From: Pseudaquabacterium terrae
Lineage (GTDB): Bacteria > Pseudomonadota > Gammaproteobacteria > Burkholderiales > Burkholderiaceae_C
Assembly (NCBI RefSeq): GCF_013266755.1
Contig: NZ_JABRWJ010000015.1
Coordinates: 38,603-102,602, forward strand
Reading direction: 5' to 3'
Length of the DNA stretch: 64,000 nt
This document shows positions 19,193 to 30,750 of this stretch, one piece after another. The notes under the pieces are model-generated. The model was not told the origin of the DNA and made no database searches. It saw nothing but the letters and a program-made list of their open reading frames with translations. The translations under genes were made by a program, and so were the position numbers. Numbering within the stretch: the first letter of the stretch is position 1; each line of letters starts with the position of its first letter.

Positions 19193-19254
19193 TTAGCACT
19201 CGCAAGCCGCGAGTGCTAGCAATCGGATTATAGGGACGGCCCGCCAGGCTTCAA
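19193..19254 (-). promoter_or_regulatory. groESL promoter with CIRCE operator (HrcA site)
   Basis: CIRCE: TTAGCACTC (19193-19201), 9-bp spacer, GAGTGCTAG (19211-19219); 17 of 18 positions match the consensus TTAGCACTC-N9-GAGTGCTAA. On the minus strand a sigma-70 promoter precedes it: -35 TTGAAG (19254-19249), 16-bp spacer, perfect -10 TATAAT (19232-19227). Transcription would start at about the first arm of CIRCE, so HrcA would block initiation and the operator would also be in the mRNA leader. The -35 overlaps the end of yacG. Confidence 0.95.
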
Positions 19255-19475
19255 GAGCTTGTCGGAGGCGGATCGTCGTCGTCGCTCGGATCGGGCGGGG
19301 CCGCGACGCGGTAGCGTTCGGTGGCCCACGCGCCGAGATCGACATTGCGGCAGCGCTCGCTGCAGAAGGGGCGCCAGCGGTTCGACGGTGCGAACAGCGA
19401 CGGCCCGCCGCAACTGGGGCAGGGCACTTTCCTGGCCGCGGGCAGGCCGTCCCGGCCAGGGATCGTCGTGCTCAT
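19251..19475 (-). CDS. yacG: YacG, zinc-binding DNA gyrase inhibitor
   Basis: A 74-residue zinc protein. Ligands C19, C22, C38 and C42 appear in [10 protein letters not shown] and [14 protein letters not shown], followed by the family LGAWATERY motif and an acidic tail. YacG binds GyrB and inhibits gyrase. It is the last gene of the pilB-C-D-coaE-zapD-yacG cluster, 10 bp after zapD; the groESL promoter lies on its 3' end. Confidence 0.93.
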   Translation of the reverse strand: MSTTIPGRDGLPAARKVPCPSCGGPSLFAPSNRWRPFCSERCRNVDLGAWATERYRVAAPPDPSDDDDPPPTSS

Positions 19476-19485
19476 CGTCGCGTCC

Positions 19486-20241
19486 TCAGGCGCACAGCGC
19501 GAGCTCCAGCGGCAGGTCCTCGCTGGCCGGCCGCAGCCGGCCGTCGGGTTCGCAACGCATCAGACGGATCGATACCATCAGCCGATGCCCGCTGATTTCG
19601 GGCACCAGCCCGGCCGCCTCGTCGATGCGCAGCCGCAGCAGCTGGTAGGCGCGCCCGGGTGCGATGCCTTGCTGATACTGCCCGCCGTTGGTGAAGACCT
19701 TGTGCGGCGCACCCGTGTCACGCAAAAGCTGCAGCAGCAACTGCACCGCCTCGGCCATCGGAGCCAGTGTCGCTACCCACGCCTGCAGGTCGGCGCGGCG
19801 GCGGGTGCCGTCGAGCTGCTGCCAGGCGTAGTAGGCCGGCAGGTCGAATTCGCAGGTGCCTGCCGGGATGCTGATCCGGCTGCGCACGCTCATCAACCAC
19901 TCGTTGGTGCTCAGCGACACCCCGGCCTTGCCGGACTGGTGGTTGAGACCGTCGAAAGCATGCTCGATGCGGGTAATGACGCCATCGAGTGCTGCCTGCG
20001 AGACCTGCGGATTGCTGCGGTAACCGACCAACTGCGCCTTGTGGCGCTCGAGCTCCTTCAGCAGCTCCGATTTCAGGTCGGCACGCGACGAGACATCGAG
20101 GATCTCGAACAGCGTGACCAGCGCGAAGTGGTGGTCGACCGCCGCATCGCGGGGCAGCAGCTGGCCGAGCCGGTCGAACAGATGCTCGAGCCGCAGCATC
20201 GTCCGAATGCTTTCGTTGAACGGATACTCGTAGAGAACCAA
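19486..20241 (-). CDS. zapD: ZapD, FtsZ-bundling cell division protein
   Basis: A cytoplasmic Z-ring stabiliser that cross-links FtsZ filaments. The opening [20 protein letters not shown] is the family signature. I place the start at TTG 20241, which gives 251 residues, the usual length. It has a GAGGA ribosome site 8 nt upstream on the minus strand (20250-20254); a longer in-frame start at 20280 would add 13 basic residues not seen in the family. [11 protein letters not shown] and the C-terminal LPLELALC also match. It lies between coaE and yacG in the pilus-division gene cluster. Confidence 0.93.
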   Translation of the reverse strand: MVLYEYPFNESIRTMLRLEHLFDRLGQLLPRDAAVDHHFALVTLFEILDVSSRADLKSELLKELERHKAQLVGYRSNPQVSQAALDGVITRIEHAFDGLNHQSGKAGVSLSTNEWLMSVRSRISIPAGTCEFDLPAYYAWQQLDGTRRRADLQAWVATLAPMAEAVQLLLQLLRDTGAPHKVFTNGGQYQQGIAPGRAYQLLRLRIDEAAGLVPEISGHRLMVSIRLMRCEPDGRLRPASEDLPLELALCA

Positions 20242-20318
20242 GGGGCGTTTCCTCGTCTGACGGCATGCCTCTGGCGCCACCGTCGAGGGATTGTTTCACA
20301 GGGGCGTGGCGCGGCGTT

Positions 20319-20924
20319 TCAAGATAGAACCGCGGTCCAGCGTCGCCACAGCTGGGTGGCGTGTTGCTGCAGCTGGTCGAGCGACAGGCCATCGTTGTGG
20401 ATCACCGCGTCGGCGATGGCGCGCCGCGCCGAACGCGACGCCTGCTGGCCGATGATCTGCCGCACCTGCTGCTCGTGCCAACCGGCGCGCGCGACGACGC
20501 GTTCGACCTGGGTCGGCTCGCTGCAGTCGACTACCGCGATGCGCTGGCAGCGCGCGCGCCAATGGCGCGACTCGGTCAGCAAAGGAACATCGAAGACCAC
20601 TGCCCCGGTCGTTGCCTCGGCCTGCCGCTGCGCCTCGGCACCGATCAGGGGGTGAAGCAGCGCTTCGAGCCGCTGCCTGGCCGGCGGCTGGGAAAACGCC
20701 AGTGCCCGCATCCGAGCCCGGTGCAAACCCCCTTCCGGTTGCTGTTCGATGTCGTCGCCGAACTCGCGGCGCAAGTCAGGCATCGCAGCACCGCCGGGTC
20801 CGGTCAGGGCGTGTGCAATCGCGTCGGTATCGATCAAGGTTGCGCCGAGCGACACCCAGATGGCGGCAACGGTGCTCTTGCCGCTGCCGATGCCGCCGGT
20901 CAGGCCGATGCGCAGGTCGGCCAA
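20319..20924 (-). CDS. coaE: Dephospho-CoA kinase
   Basis: Last step of coenzyme A synthesis: phosphorylates dephospho-CoA. The P-loop GGIGSGKS is at 10-17, with DTDAIAHALTG, the substrate motif EALLHPLIG and the lid region FDVPLLTES. The best start is TTG 20924: it gives MADLRIGLTGG, 201 residues (normal length), with AGGTGGG 8 nt upstream on the minus strand (20933-20939). Reading further up would overlap pilD by about 60 bp. The gap to pilD is 4 bp. Confidence 0.93.
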   Translation of the reverse strand: MADLRIGLTGGIGSGKSTVAAIWVSLGATLIDTDAIAHALTGPGGAAMPDLRREFGDDIEQQPEGGLHRARMRALAFSQPPARQRLEALLHPLIGAEAQRQAEATTGAVVFDVPLLTESRHWRARCQRIAVVDCSEPTQVERVVARAGWHEQQVRQIIGQQASRSARRAIADAVIHNDGLSLDQLQQHATQLWRRWTAVLS

Positions 20925-20928
20925 GGGA

Positions 20929-21861
20929 TCAGCCCACCTGCCACAAGCTGCTGAGCTGCGCGCCGAAGAACATCGCTGCGACTCCGCCACCGGCCAGGTA
21001 CGGGCCGAACGGGATCGGCACGCTGCGCCCGTGACCGCGCGCGACGATCATGAAGATCCCGACGGCTGCCCCGACCACCGACGACAGCAGGATGATCGAT
21101 GGAAGCGTCTGCCAACCCAGGAGGGCACCGAGCCCGGCAAGCAACTTGAAGTCGCCTTCGGCCATGCCTTCGACGCCACGCAGCAGCTTGTAGGTTCGGG
21201 CGACGAACCAGAGCGCAAAGTAGCCGAACAAGGCACCGAGCGCCGCATTCGGCAGCGAGACTGCCGTCCACTGCTGCCAGGCGGCGACCAGTCCGAGGCC
21301 GACCAACGGCAGGGTCAGGTCGTCCGGCAGCAGCGTGGTGTCCAGGTCGATGAAGGCCGCTGCGACCAGCACCGCGACCGCCACGCAGTACACCGCGGTG
21401 GTGACCGTCGGACCGAACCGCCACGCGACTGCCGCGAACAACACACCCGTCAGCAGCTCGACGATCGGATAGCGCGCCGAGATCGCCGACTTGCAGCCGG
21501 CGCACTTACCGCCGAGGCGCAACCAGCCGAGCAGCGGTATGTTCTCGTGCCAGGCGACCGGACGCCCGCATTGCGGGCAGCGCGAACGTGGGCGCGACAG
21601 GCTGAGCGGCGGCAACTGCTGCAGCTCGCCCTCGAGCGCCTGACCCACGCCGGCCAGTTCGTCCAGTCGCTTCTTGTTCGGGCCGAGCACGCGTTGCATC
21701 GCGGCGCCATCCTGCAGGTACTGCGCGGCATCGCCCAGCCATTCGCGCTCCAGCAGGACCGGCTTGCGATGGATGACCACATTCAGGAAGCTGCCGATCA
21801 CCAGGCCGAGCACGCCCAGGGCCACCGGGGACAGCAGCCCCTCGAGCACGACACCGTACAT
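20929..21861 (-). CDS. pilD: Prepilin peptidase/N-methyltransferase PilD
   Basis: A 310-residue polytopic inner-membrane aspartic peptidase that cleaves and N-methylates type IV prepilins. The N-terminal zinc motif CPQC-X21-CAGC (C95, C98, C120, C123) belongs to the methyltransferase domain. Catalytic aspartates are expected in IDLDTTLLPD (about 171-180) and EGDFKLLAG (D237). The extra segment at 40-90 before the cysteines is longer than in some homologues. It lies between pilC and coaE as in other Burkholderiales. Confidence 0.95.
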   Translation of the reverse strand: MYGVVLEGLLSPVALGVLGLVIGSFLNVVIHRKPVLLEREWLGDAAQYLQDGAAMQRVLGPNKKRLDELAGVGQALEGELQQLPPLSLSRPRSRCPQCGRPVAWHENIPLLGWLRLGGKCAGCKSAISARYPIVELLTGVLFAAVAWRFGPTVTTAVYCVAVAVLVAAAFIDLDTTLLPDDLTLPLVGLGLVAAWQQWTAVSLPNAALGALFGYFALWFVARTYKLLRGVEGMAEGDFKLLAGLGALLGWQTLPSIILLSSVVGAAVGIFMIVARGHGRSVPIPFGPYLAGGGVAAMFFGAQLSSLWQVG

Positions 21862-21867
21862 GCCGGC

Positions 21868-23088
21868 TTAAACCACCGCGCCGAGCTTGAAGATCGGCAG
21901 GTACATCGCGATCACGATGCCGCCGATCATGACGCCGAGGATCACGATGATGAACGGCTCCATCAGGCTCGACAGGCCCTTGACCATGTCGTCGACTTCT
22001 TCCTCGTAGAACTCGGCTGCCTTGGCCAGCATGTGATCGAGCGAACCGGCTTCCTCGCCAATGGCGGTCATCTGCAGCACCATGTTCGGAAACACGCCCG
22101 TGCTTTGCATGGCTGTGGTCAGCGCCGAGCCGGTCGAAACGTCGCGCTGAATCTGCTGCGTGGCTTCGGCGTAGACCGCATTGCCCGACGCGCCGCCGAC
22201 GGAGTCGAGGGCCTCGACCAACGGGACGCCGGCGGCGAACATCGTCGACAGCGTGCGCGTCCAGCGCGCGAGCACGGACTTGTTAATCAGTGCGCCGAAG
22301 ACCGGGATCCTCAAGAGCAGGCGATCCATCGCCATCTGCATCTTCTCGGAACGCTTCCAGCTCTGCATGAACATGTACCCGCCGCCGATCACCACGCCGA
22401 ACATGATGTGCCAGTAGGAGACGAAGAACTCCGACATCGTGATCACGGCCAGCGTCGGGGCCGGAAGATCGGCGCCGAAGGACTTGAAGACGTCCTTGAA
22501 GGCCGGAATGACCTTGATCATGATCACCGCCAGCACGATGAAGGCCACCACGATCACCGAGATGGGATACATCAGGGCCGACTTGATCTTGTTCTTCAGC
22601 GCCATGATCTTTTCCTGGTACATCGCCAGGCGATCCAGCAGCGCTTCCAGGATGCCGCCCGCCTCGCCCGCTTCGACCAAGTTGCAGTAAAGCGCATCGA
22701 AGTGCATCGGGTGCTTGCGGAACGCGGCCGACAGGCTGGTGCCGGTTTCGACGTCGCTGCGGATGTCGTTCAGCAGGCGCGTCAGCCTCGGATTCGTCGC
22801 GCCGCGCGAGACGATGTCGAAGGACTGCAGCAGCGGCACACCGGCCTTCATCATCGTCGCCAGTTGGCGAGTGAAGAGGGCAATGTCCTTCTGCGAGACC
22901 GAGCGGCCGCCGCTGGTGCGCCGCTTCTTCAGCTTCGTCAGCAGAATGCCCTGCCGCCGCAGACTCGCGCTGACCGCCGCCTCGCCGCCGGCGCGAACCT
23001 CTCCGCGCACGACCTTGCCGTTCTTGTCGCGCCCCTCCCACTCGAACACCATCTCCTTGATGCTCTTCGCGGCTGCTGCAGTCGCCAT
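21868..23088 (-). CDS. pilC: Type IV pilus inner-membrane platform protein PilC
   Basis: A 406-residue GspF-family protein, the membrane platform on which PilB works. It has two homologous cytoplasmic helical domains (RQLATMMKAGVPLLQSFDI near residue 70 and RTLSTMFAAGVPLVEALDS near residue 274), each followed by hydrophobic segments. It ends in VIAMYLPIFKLGAVV, the usual C-terminus. The ATG at 23088 has GGAG upstream. It is between pilB (52 bp) and pilD (6 bp). Confidence 0.96.
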   Translation of the reverse strand: MATAAAAKSIKEMVFEWEGRDKNGKVVRGEVRAGGEAAVSASLRRQGILLTKLKKRRTSGGRSVSQKDIALFTRQLATMMKAGVPLLQSFDIVSRGATNPRLTRLLNDIRSDVETGTSLSAAFRKHPMHFDALYCNLVEAGEAGGILEALLDRLAMYQEKIMALKNKIKSALMYPISVIVVAFIVLAVIMIKVIPAFKDVFKSFGADLPAPTLAVITMSEFFVSYWHIMFGVVIGGGYMFMQSWKRSEKMQMAMDRLLLRIPVFGALINKSVLARWTRTLSTMFAAGVPLVEALDSVGGASGNAVYAEATQQIQRDVSTGSALTTAMQSTGVFPNMVLQMTAIGEEAGSLDHMLAKAAEFYEEEVDDMVKGLSSLMEPFIIVILGVMIGGIVIAMYLPIFKLGAVV

Positions 23089-23140
23089 GATTGCTCCGAC
23101 TCTCTCGTGTTTCAGGGGCGGACCGCGGTCCGACGAACGT

Positions 23141-24880
23141 TCACTCGTTGGTGACGGCGATCACTTCTTCCAGCGTCGTCACGCCCTGTCGGACCTTGAC
23201 CAGTCCCGACTGGCGCAGGTCGCGCACGCCATCCTTGCGCGCCTGCCCGGCAATGTCGATGGCGGTGCCTTCGGACAGGATGATGCGTTGCTGCGCTTCG
23301 GTGATGGGCATCACCTGGTAGATGCCGACGCGACCCTTGTAGCCTGAACTGCAGGCCGAGCAGCCGACCGCCCGGTACGGCTTCCAGCTGCCGTCCAGAT
23401 CCTCCGGCTGGTAGCCGGCGCGCAGCATCGCCTCGCGCGGGTACTCGGCCAGCTGCTTGCAGTTTTCACACAGGCGTCGCGCCAGGCGCTGCGCCGTGAT
23501 CAAGATCACGCTCGACGCCACGTTGAACGGCGCGACGCCCATGTTCAACAAACGGGTCAGCGTGGTCGGTGCGTCGTTGGTGTGCAGCGTCGACATCACC
23601 ATGTGGCCGGTCTGCGCCGCCTTGATCGCGATATCGGCGGTTTCCAGGTCGCGAATCTCGCCGACCATGATGATGTCCGGGTCCTGCCGCAGGAAGGACT
23701 TCAGCGCCACCGCGAAGTTCATCCCCGCCTTGTCGTTGACGTTGACCTGGTTGATGCCGGGCAGGTTGATTTCGGCCGGATCTTCGACGGTGGAGATGTT
23801 GACGCCTGGCTGGTTCAGGATGTTCAGGCAGGTGTACAAGGAGACGGTCTTGCCCGAGCCCGTCGGGCCGGTGACGAGCACCATGCCATACGGTCGGACG
23901 ATCGCCGCCATCAAGCGGTCCTTCTCGACCTTTTCGTAGCCCAGCGCTTCGATGCCGAGGCGGGCACTCGATGGGTCGAGGATCCGGATCACGATCTTTT
24001 CGCCGAACAGGGTCGGCAAGGTCGAGATCCGGAAGTCGATCGCCTTGCTGCCGAACTTCAGCTTCATCCGGCCGTCCTGCGGCACGCGCTTCTCCGAGAT
24101 GTCGAGCCGGCTGATGACCTTGATGCGCGAGGCGAGCTTTTCCTTGATCGCGATCGGCGGCTGCGTGATTTCGCGCAGTTCGCCATCGACCCGAAAGCGC
24201 ACGCGGTAGTGGCTTTCGTAGGGCTCGAAGTGCAGATCGGAGGCGCGCATGTTGATCGCATCGATCAACATCTTCTGCAGGAAGCGCACCACCGGCGCGT
24301 CCTCGACATCGGTGGTGACCTCCGCCGACTCCTGTGCCGCGTCGTCCTCGGTGACGTCGAACTCGAAGTCGCTGCCGGCGATGTTCTCCAGCGTCTCACT
24401 GGCGCTGGCGCCCTGCGACTCGAGCAAGCGCGCGAGCTTGTCGTATTCGACGATCACCCACTCGGGCGACAGCTGGGTCGCGAACTTGATGCGTTCGCTG
24501 GCTTCCTGGTCCGTCGGATCGGCGCCACCGATGAACAACCGGCTGCCGCGTCGCGCGAGCGCGACAATCTGGTACTGCTGCGTGAGCTTGTTGTCGACGA
24601 TGCCCTTGGGCAGTTTCTCGTAGTCGACCGCATTGAGATCGACAAGGGGCACCGCGAGCGTGGCCGACAACGTGTGCGCGAGGTCGGACGCCGAGATTGC
24701 GCCCGAGGCGATCACCGCGGCGACGAAGCCGATCTTGCGGTCGTGCGCCGTCTTCGAGAGATCTTCCGCTGCCTTGCTGCTCAGCTTGCCGGCATGCACC
24801 AGTACCCGGGCCGCGCCGGAGAGGCTGGACTGGGGGCTGTCGACTAGTGTGTCCACGCAGGCAGGCTTTTCGCGAAGCAA
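23141..24880 (-). CDS. pilB: Type IV pilus extension ATPase PilB
   Basis: Cytoplasmic hexameric ATPase that drives pilus assembly. N-terminal MshEN-like region (about 25-150), then the GspE core: Walker A GPTGSGKT (338-345), Asp box (VEDPAE), Walker B GEIRDLETADIA and His box LHTNDAPTTL. A tetracysteine zinc site, CENC and CSAC, lies near the C-terminus. The frame opens at TTG 24880; GTG 24856 (VDTLVDSPQSSL) is an equally plausible start and neither has a convincing ribosome site. First gene of pilB-C-D. Confidence 0.95.
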   Translation of the reverse strand: MLREKPACVDTLVDSPQSSLSGAARVLVHAGKLSSKAAEDLSKTAHDRKIGFVAAVIASGAISASDLAHTLSATLAVPLVDLNAVDYEKLPKGIVDNKLTQQYQIVALARRGSRLFIGGADPTDQEASERIKFATQLSPEWVIVEYDKLARLLESQGASASETLENIAGSDFEFDVTEDDAAQESAEVTTDVEDAPVVRFLQKMLIDAINMRASDLHFEPYESHYRVRFRVDGELREITQPPIAIKEKLASRIKVISRLDISEKRVPQDGRMKLKFGSKAIDFRISTLPTLFGEKIVIRILDPSSARLGIEALGYEKVEKDRLMAAIVRPYGMVLVTGPTGSGKTVSLYTCLNILNQPGVNISTVEDPAEINLPGINQVNVNDKAGMNFAVALKSFLRQDPDIIMVGEIRDLETADIAIKAAQTGHMVMSTLHTNDAPTTLTRLLNMGVAPFNVASSVILITAQRLARRLCENCKQLAEYPREAMLRAGYQPEDLDGSWKPYRAVGCSACSSGYKGRVGIYQVMPITEAQQRIILSEGTAIDIAGQARKDGVRDLRQSGLVKVRQGVTTLEEVIAVTNE

Positions 24881-25025
24881 ATAAAGCGGCGATCAAAACA
24901 TGATCACCGATCCCTTGCGCACTGTAAACCGAAGAAGTCTCCGGTTCCGGGCCGAGTTCACGCGGGCTCGCCGCTTCGGACCCAACATCAGCGGCGCCGA
25001 CGGCGCCAACCGATCCTTGCAATCC

Positions 25026-25102
25026 TGGTCGGGGTGAGAGGATTCGAACCTCCGGCCTCTACGTCCCGAACGTAGCGCTCTACCAGGCTAAGCTACACCC
25101 CG
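25026..25102 (-). tRNA. tRNA-Pro (anticodon CGG)
   Basis: A 77-nt cloverleaf on the minus strand: acceptor CGGGGTG/CACCCCG, D-arm with GGTAGAGC, anticodon stem CTACG/CGTAG with loop TTCGGGA (anticodon CGG), T-loop TTCGAAT, and an encoded CCA at 25026-25028. It lies 49 bp downstream of ispB on the same strand. Confidence 0.95.
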
Positions 25103-25151
25103 ATGCGGCCCAATCGAGAACGCGGAGCACCCGCGGGCCGTTGACTTCAGG

Positions 25152-26135
25152 TCAGGAGGATCTCTCCACCGACCGAACACATAATTCTAGCAGAGCTTCG
25201 CGGGCCGGCGTGGCGGGCAAGACACAAAGTGCGGCACGCGCCTTGTTCGCCTCTGTCCTGGCCGACTCGCGCGTCGCCTCCAGCGCCCCGGTGCGACGAA
25301 CGATCGTGATGATGTCGCTCAACCGCTCGTTCTCGCCGTGCTCGATGGCGCCGCGAATCAGCTGGCGCTCGTCAGCACTGCCGCGTTCCATGGCGATCAG
25401 CAGCGGCAGCGTCGGTTTCCCTTCCCGGAGGTCGTCGCCGACGTTCTTTCCGAGGGCCTGCGTGTCGCCTTCATAGTCCAGCAGGTCGTCGATCAGCTGG
25501 AATGCCGTTCCCAGCGCGCGACCATAGTCGGCGCAGGCCTGCTCCATCAGCGGATCGGCATTGGCGAGCACGGCTCCGAGCTGCGCACTGGCCTCGAACA
25601 ACTTGGCCGTCTTGTACCGAATCACCCGCAGGTAGTCGTCGACGGCGAGGTCAGGGTCGTGCATGTTCATCAACTGCAGGACCTCGCCTTCGGCGATCAC
25701 GTTGGTCGCGTCGGCGAGGACCTTCAGCACGCGCATGCGCTCGACGCCGACCATCATCTGGAACGCGCGCGAGTACAGGAAGTCGCCCACCAGCACGCTC
25801 GCGGCATTGCCGAACAATGCGTTCGCGGTCTGCCGGCCGCGGCGCAGCGAGGACTCGTCCACCACGTCGTCATGCAGCAGCGTCGCGGTGTGGATGAACT
25901 CCACCGTCGCTGCCAATTCAAGGCGCTCGGGTCCCGTGAATCCGAGTGCAGATGCGAACAGCAGCACCAGGCGCGGACGGATGCGCTTGCCGCCGGCGCT
26001 GACGATGTAGTGGGCGATCTGGTTGATCAGCACGACATCGGATTGCAGTCGCTGCCGGATGACCTCGTCGACCTGCCGCATCTCGGCGGCCATCGGATCG
26101 GCGGTGGCCGGGGCGAGGAGGGAGGGATCGGTCAC
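25152..26135 (-). CDS. ispB: Polyprenyl (octaprenyl) diphosphate synthase
   Basis: A 327-residue trans-prenyltransferase making the side chain of ubiquinone. The first aspartate motif is [10 protein letters not shown] (D89, D90, D93), the second [13 protein letters not shown] near residue 220, with [12 protein letters not shown] at 48-59. The chain length (C40) is inferred from the family. An ideal minus-strand -10, TATAAT, lies at 26166-26161, 25 bp before the ATG. Divergent from rplU, the usual arrangement. Confidence 0.93.
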   Translation of the reverse strand: MTDPSLLAPATADPMAAEMRQVDEVIRQRLQSDVVLINQIAHYIVSAGGKRIRPRLVLLFASALGFTGPERLELAATVEFIHTATLLHDDVVDESSLRRGRQTANALFGNAASVLVGDFLYSRAFQMMVGVERMRVLKVLADATNVIAEGEVLQLMNMHDPDLAVDDYLRVIRYKTAKLFEASAQLGAVLANADPLMEQACADYGRALGTAFQLIDDLLDYEGDTQALGKNVGDDLREGKPTLPLLIAMERGSADERQLIRGAIEHGENERLSDIITIVRRTGALEATRESARTEANKARAALCVLPATPAREALLELCVRSVERSS

Positions 26136-26238
26136 GGGCGGGGGCGAAAGTCAGCCGGAAATTATAGGGAGCGCCGTCAGACGAGCGGCGTGGGGAGCTT
26201 GTCGCGCGAGCGGTTCAAGCCGGCTGCGCGCGCCGTGC

Positions 26239-26244
26239 TATACT
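26239..26244 (+). promoter_or_regulatory. -10 element TATACT of the rplU-rpmA transcript
   Basis: TATACT lies 63 bp before the rplU ATG in the 172-bp ispB/rplU divergent region, with TTCAAG (26214-26219) a weak -35 candidate at 19 bp. The predicted leader is about 55-60 nt; I see no clear structure in it. Confidence 0.5.
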
Positions 26245-26307
26245 TTAAGGTTCCTTCGGCCGGCATCGGCTGCAGGTGCTTTATCAGTCTATCGCAAAGA
26301 GGCACAT

Positions 26308-26619
26308 ATGTACGCGGTCATAAAAACCGGTGGCAAGCAATACAAGGTTGCAGCCGGCGAAAAGATCAAGGTAGAACAGATTGCTGCGGACGTGGGCCAA
26401 GAGATCACCATCGACCAGGTGCTCGCCGTCGGAGACGGCGCGGACCTGACGGTCGGGACTCCCTTGGTGGCCGGCGCCAGCGTGACAGCCACGGTGGTTT
26501 CGCACGGCAAGCACGACAAGGTTCGCATCTTCAAGATGCGCCGTCGCAAGCACTACCAGAGGCACGGCGGCCACCGCCAGACCTACACGGAACTGCAGAT
26601 CAGCGCCGTCAGCGCCTGA
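26308..26619 (+). CDS. rplU: 50S ribosomal protein L21
   Basis: A 103-residue ribosomal protein, start [19 protein letters not shown] at 26308 after AGAGG. The conserved C-terminal [20 protein letters not shown], which contacts 23S rRNA, is present. First gene of rplU-rpmA, with obgE behind a terminator. Confidence 0.97.
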   Translation: MYAVIKTGGKQYKVAAGEKIKVEQIAADVGQEITIDQVLAVGDGADLTVGTPLVAGASVTATVVSHGKHDKVRIFKMRRRKHYQRHGGHRQTYTELQISAVSA

Positions 26620-26655
26620 TTCGCAACTCGAACGAACCCGCAGGAGTTCTGAACC

Positions 26656-26913
26656 ATGGCACAGAAAAAAGGCGGCGGTTCCACCCGAAATGGCCGCGAC
26701 TCGCAACCCAAGATGCTCGGCGTCAAGGCCTTCGGCGGCCAGGTCATCCCGGCCGGCTCGATCATCGTGCGCCAGCGCGGCACGCGCTTCCACGCCGGTG
26801 ACAACGTCGGCATGGGCAAGGACCACACGCTGTTCGCACTGGTCGACGGCCAGGTGTCCTTCGCGACCAAGGGCGCGTTGAACCGCCAGACGGTCAACAT
26901 CACTCCGGTCTGA
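26656..26913 (+). CDS. rpmA: 50S ribosomal protein L27
   Basis: An 85-residue ribosomal protein whose N-terminus reaches the peptidyl transferase centre. [19 protein letters not shown] opens the chain and [17 protein letters not shown] follows; both are canonical. Preceded by AGGAG 36 bp after rplU. No N-terminal extension needing protease cleavage is present. Confidence 0.97.
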   Translation: MAQKKGGGSTRNGRDSQPKMLGVKAFGGQVIPAGSIIVRQRGTRFHAGDNVGMGKDHTLFALVDGQVSFATKGALNRQTVNITPV

Positions 26914-29176
<2,263 letters not shown>

Positions 29177-29203
29177 CGCGAATCGGATCGCGCCGCGCTT
29201 CGG

Positions 29204-29977
29204 TTAGTCCTCGAGCTCGGCCTTGGCCATCTCGACGTCCAGGCGCTCCATCGCATCGGCCGGCTCGCAGGCGGCCGCTTCGGCGTAGAGCTTCTCGGCT
29301 TCCTTCATGCGCTTGTCGCCTTCGAGCATCACGAGTCCGTTCGCGTACTCGACCATGGCGATCGCCGAGGCGGGGTTCAGCTTCAGCGCCTGCTGGTACA
29401 GCTTCAGCCCCGTGGCCGCGTCGGCGCCTTGCGTCTTGCCGAGCAGCTTGCCGACCTTGTCGATCACTTCGGCGTGAAACGCGCCCAGCGCGATGTGCGC
29501 ATCGGCATGCTTGGGTGAAAGCTTGATGGTGGTCTCCAAGGCGTTCTTGACCTTGCTGCCGAGCCCTTGCGCCAGTGCCTTGGCGACGCTGATGCCCTGG
29601 CTGTAGCGGCCGAGCGCGTAGGCCATCCAGTAGTGCGCACTGGCGTTCTTCGGGTCTTCGGCAGCCTGGGCCTCGGCGCGCTCGGCGACCTCCTGGAACA
29701 TCGCGAGCTTCGTCTTCTCGCTCTTCTCCAGGTAGTTGGCATAGATCGCCTGCGCCTTGTTGGCCACCGTGACGCCGGCGCCACCGGCTTTCAGGCCCGC
29801 GTCGTACGCTTTCTGAAATTCGCCGGCGTGGAAGAGGGCCCACGCGGCGAGCACCTTCTCCTCCTTGGGCAGCGGCTCCGCGTCACCGACGTGCAGCCGC
29901 GCCCACTGCTTCTTCAGCGCCGCGGCATCCTGGGTGTAAGCGGCGTTGTCGTAGGGAAAAGCGGTCCACTTGGCCAT
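29204..29977 (-). CDS. TPR-repeat protein of unknown function
   Basis: A 257-residue soluble protein with no signal peptide. Helical repeat units are visible from about residue 38: VLAAWALFHAGEFQKAYDAG, ASAHYWMAYALGRYSQGI, ADAHIALGAFHAEVIDKVG and ASAIAMVEYANGLVMLEGD. It lies 27 bp downstream of a TetR gene on the same strand, and is likely co-transcribed with it. Function unknown. Confidence 0.65.
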   Translation of the reverse strand: MAKWTAFPYDNAAYTQDAAALKKQWARLHVGDAEPLPKEEKVLAAWALFHAGEFQKAYDAGLKAGGAGVTVANKAQAIYANYLEKSEKTKLAMFQEVAERAEAQAAEDPKNASAHYWMAYALGRYSQGISVAKALAQGLGSKVKNALETTIKLSPKHADAHIALGAFHAEVIDKVGKLLGKTQGADAATGLKLYQQALKLNPASAIAMVEYANGLVMLEGDKRMKEAEKLYAEAAACEPADAMERLDVEMAKAELED

Positions 29978-30004
29978 GCGTCGTCTCCTCGATCGTCTGG
30001 GGAA

Positions 30005-30670
30005 TCAGTCGCCGTTGCGGTAGGCACCGGCGAGGCGGAACAGGTGCTCGCGGGCCTGCGGATCCAGGTAGGGCATCAGCAGGCTCAGCACATGGTAGGC
30101 GCCCCGTGCCAGCGCAGCGCCGGCACTGTCGGGCTCGAGCGCCTTGCGCGGGTCGCGCACGTATTCGTAGCTCAGCCAATAGGTCAGCACGACGACCATG
30201 GCGTTGGCCACCGCATCGGCCTCGCGCTCATCGATGCGCACGACCTTGCTGCGCGTCAAGCCCTCGAGCACGGTACTCACCGCGCGCGACTTGTTCTTCA
30301 GCACGAACTGGAAGTGCGTCTCGAGCCGGCGGTTCTTGCTCAGCAGGTCGTTGAGGTCGCGGTACAGGAAGCGGTACTGCCAGATCAGCTCGAACAGCAT
30401 GTGGAAGAACAGCCACGCGTCCTCGACATTGCCGACGTTGTCGGCCGCGTGCAGCAGCTCCGACAGCCCACGTTCGTAACGATCGAACAACGCGTTGATC
30501 AGCTCGTCCTTGGCGGGGTAGTGGTAGTACAGGTTGCCGGGGCTGATGCCCAACTCGGCGGAGATCAGCGTGGTGCTGACATTGGGCTCGCCAAAGCGAT
30601 TGAAGAGATCGAGCGTGATCTCGAGGATGCGTTCGGCCGTTCGGCGAGGCTTCTTGGTCGTGGGCTGCAT
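30005..30670 (-). CDS. TetR/AcrR-family transcriptional regulator
   Basis: A 221-residue repressor-type regulator. The helix-turn-helix lies at about 15-60 (RILEITLDLFNRFGEPNVST, then ISPGNLYYHYPAKDELI), followed by an all-helical ligand domain. It diverges from the ABC exporter genes across 80 bp that also hold the exporter's -10 element, so it may regulate that exporter or its own unit with the TPR gene. No obvious palindrome is seen in the gap. Inducer unknown. Confidence 0.8.
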   Translation of the reverse strand: MQPTTKKPRRTAERILEITLDLFNRFGEPNVSTTLISAELGISPGNLYYHYPAKDELINALFDRYERGLSELLHAADNVGNVEDAWLFFHMLFELIWQYRFLYRDLNDLLSKNRRLETHFQFVLKNKSRAVSTVLEGLTRSKVVRIDEREADAVANAMVVVLTYWLSYEYVRDPRKALEPDSAGAALARGAYHVLSLLMPYLDPQAREHLFRLAGAYRNGD

Positions 30671-30736
30671 GGGACGGCTGCGAAAGCTCGCCGGAATCTA
30701 GCACCTTGGTCGCCAGCAAGGACCGAGCGCTCTCCC

Positions 30737-30742
30737 TACAAT
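30737..30742 (+). promoter_or_regulatory. -10 element TACAAT of the ABC exporter operon
   Basis: TACAAT ends 8 bp before the ATG at 30751, again implying a start point at or next to the first codon, with no Shine-Dalgarno sequence. Confidence 0.45.
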
Positions 30743-30750
30743 CGCGCGCC

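Noticed and set aside
20749..23154. An 801-codon open frame opposite pilC/pilD
   Set aside because: Antisense to genes with clear motifs; composition (His, Gln, Arg) is that of a reverse-strand shadow.
30671..30750. TetR operator in the gap between the TetR and ABC genes
   Set aside because: No convincing palindrome of the usual size could be found, so regulation is left as a guess from position.
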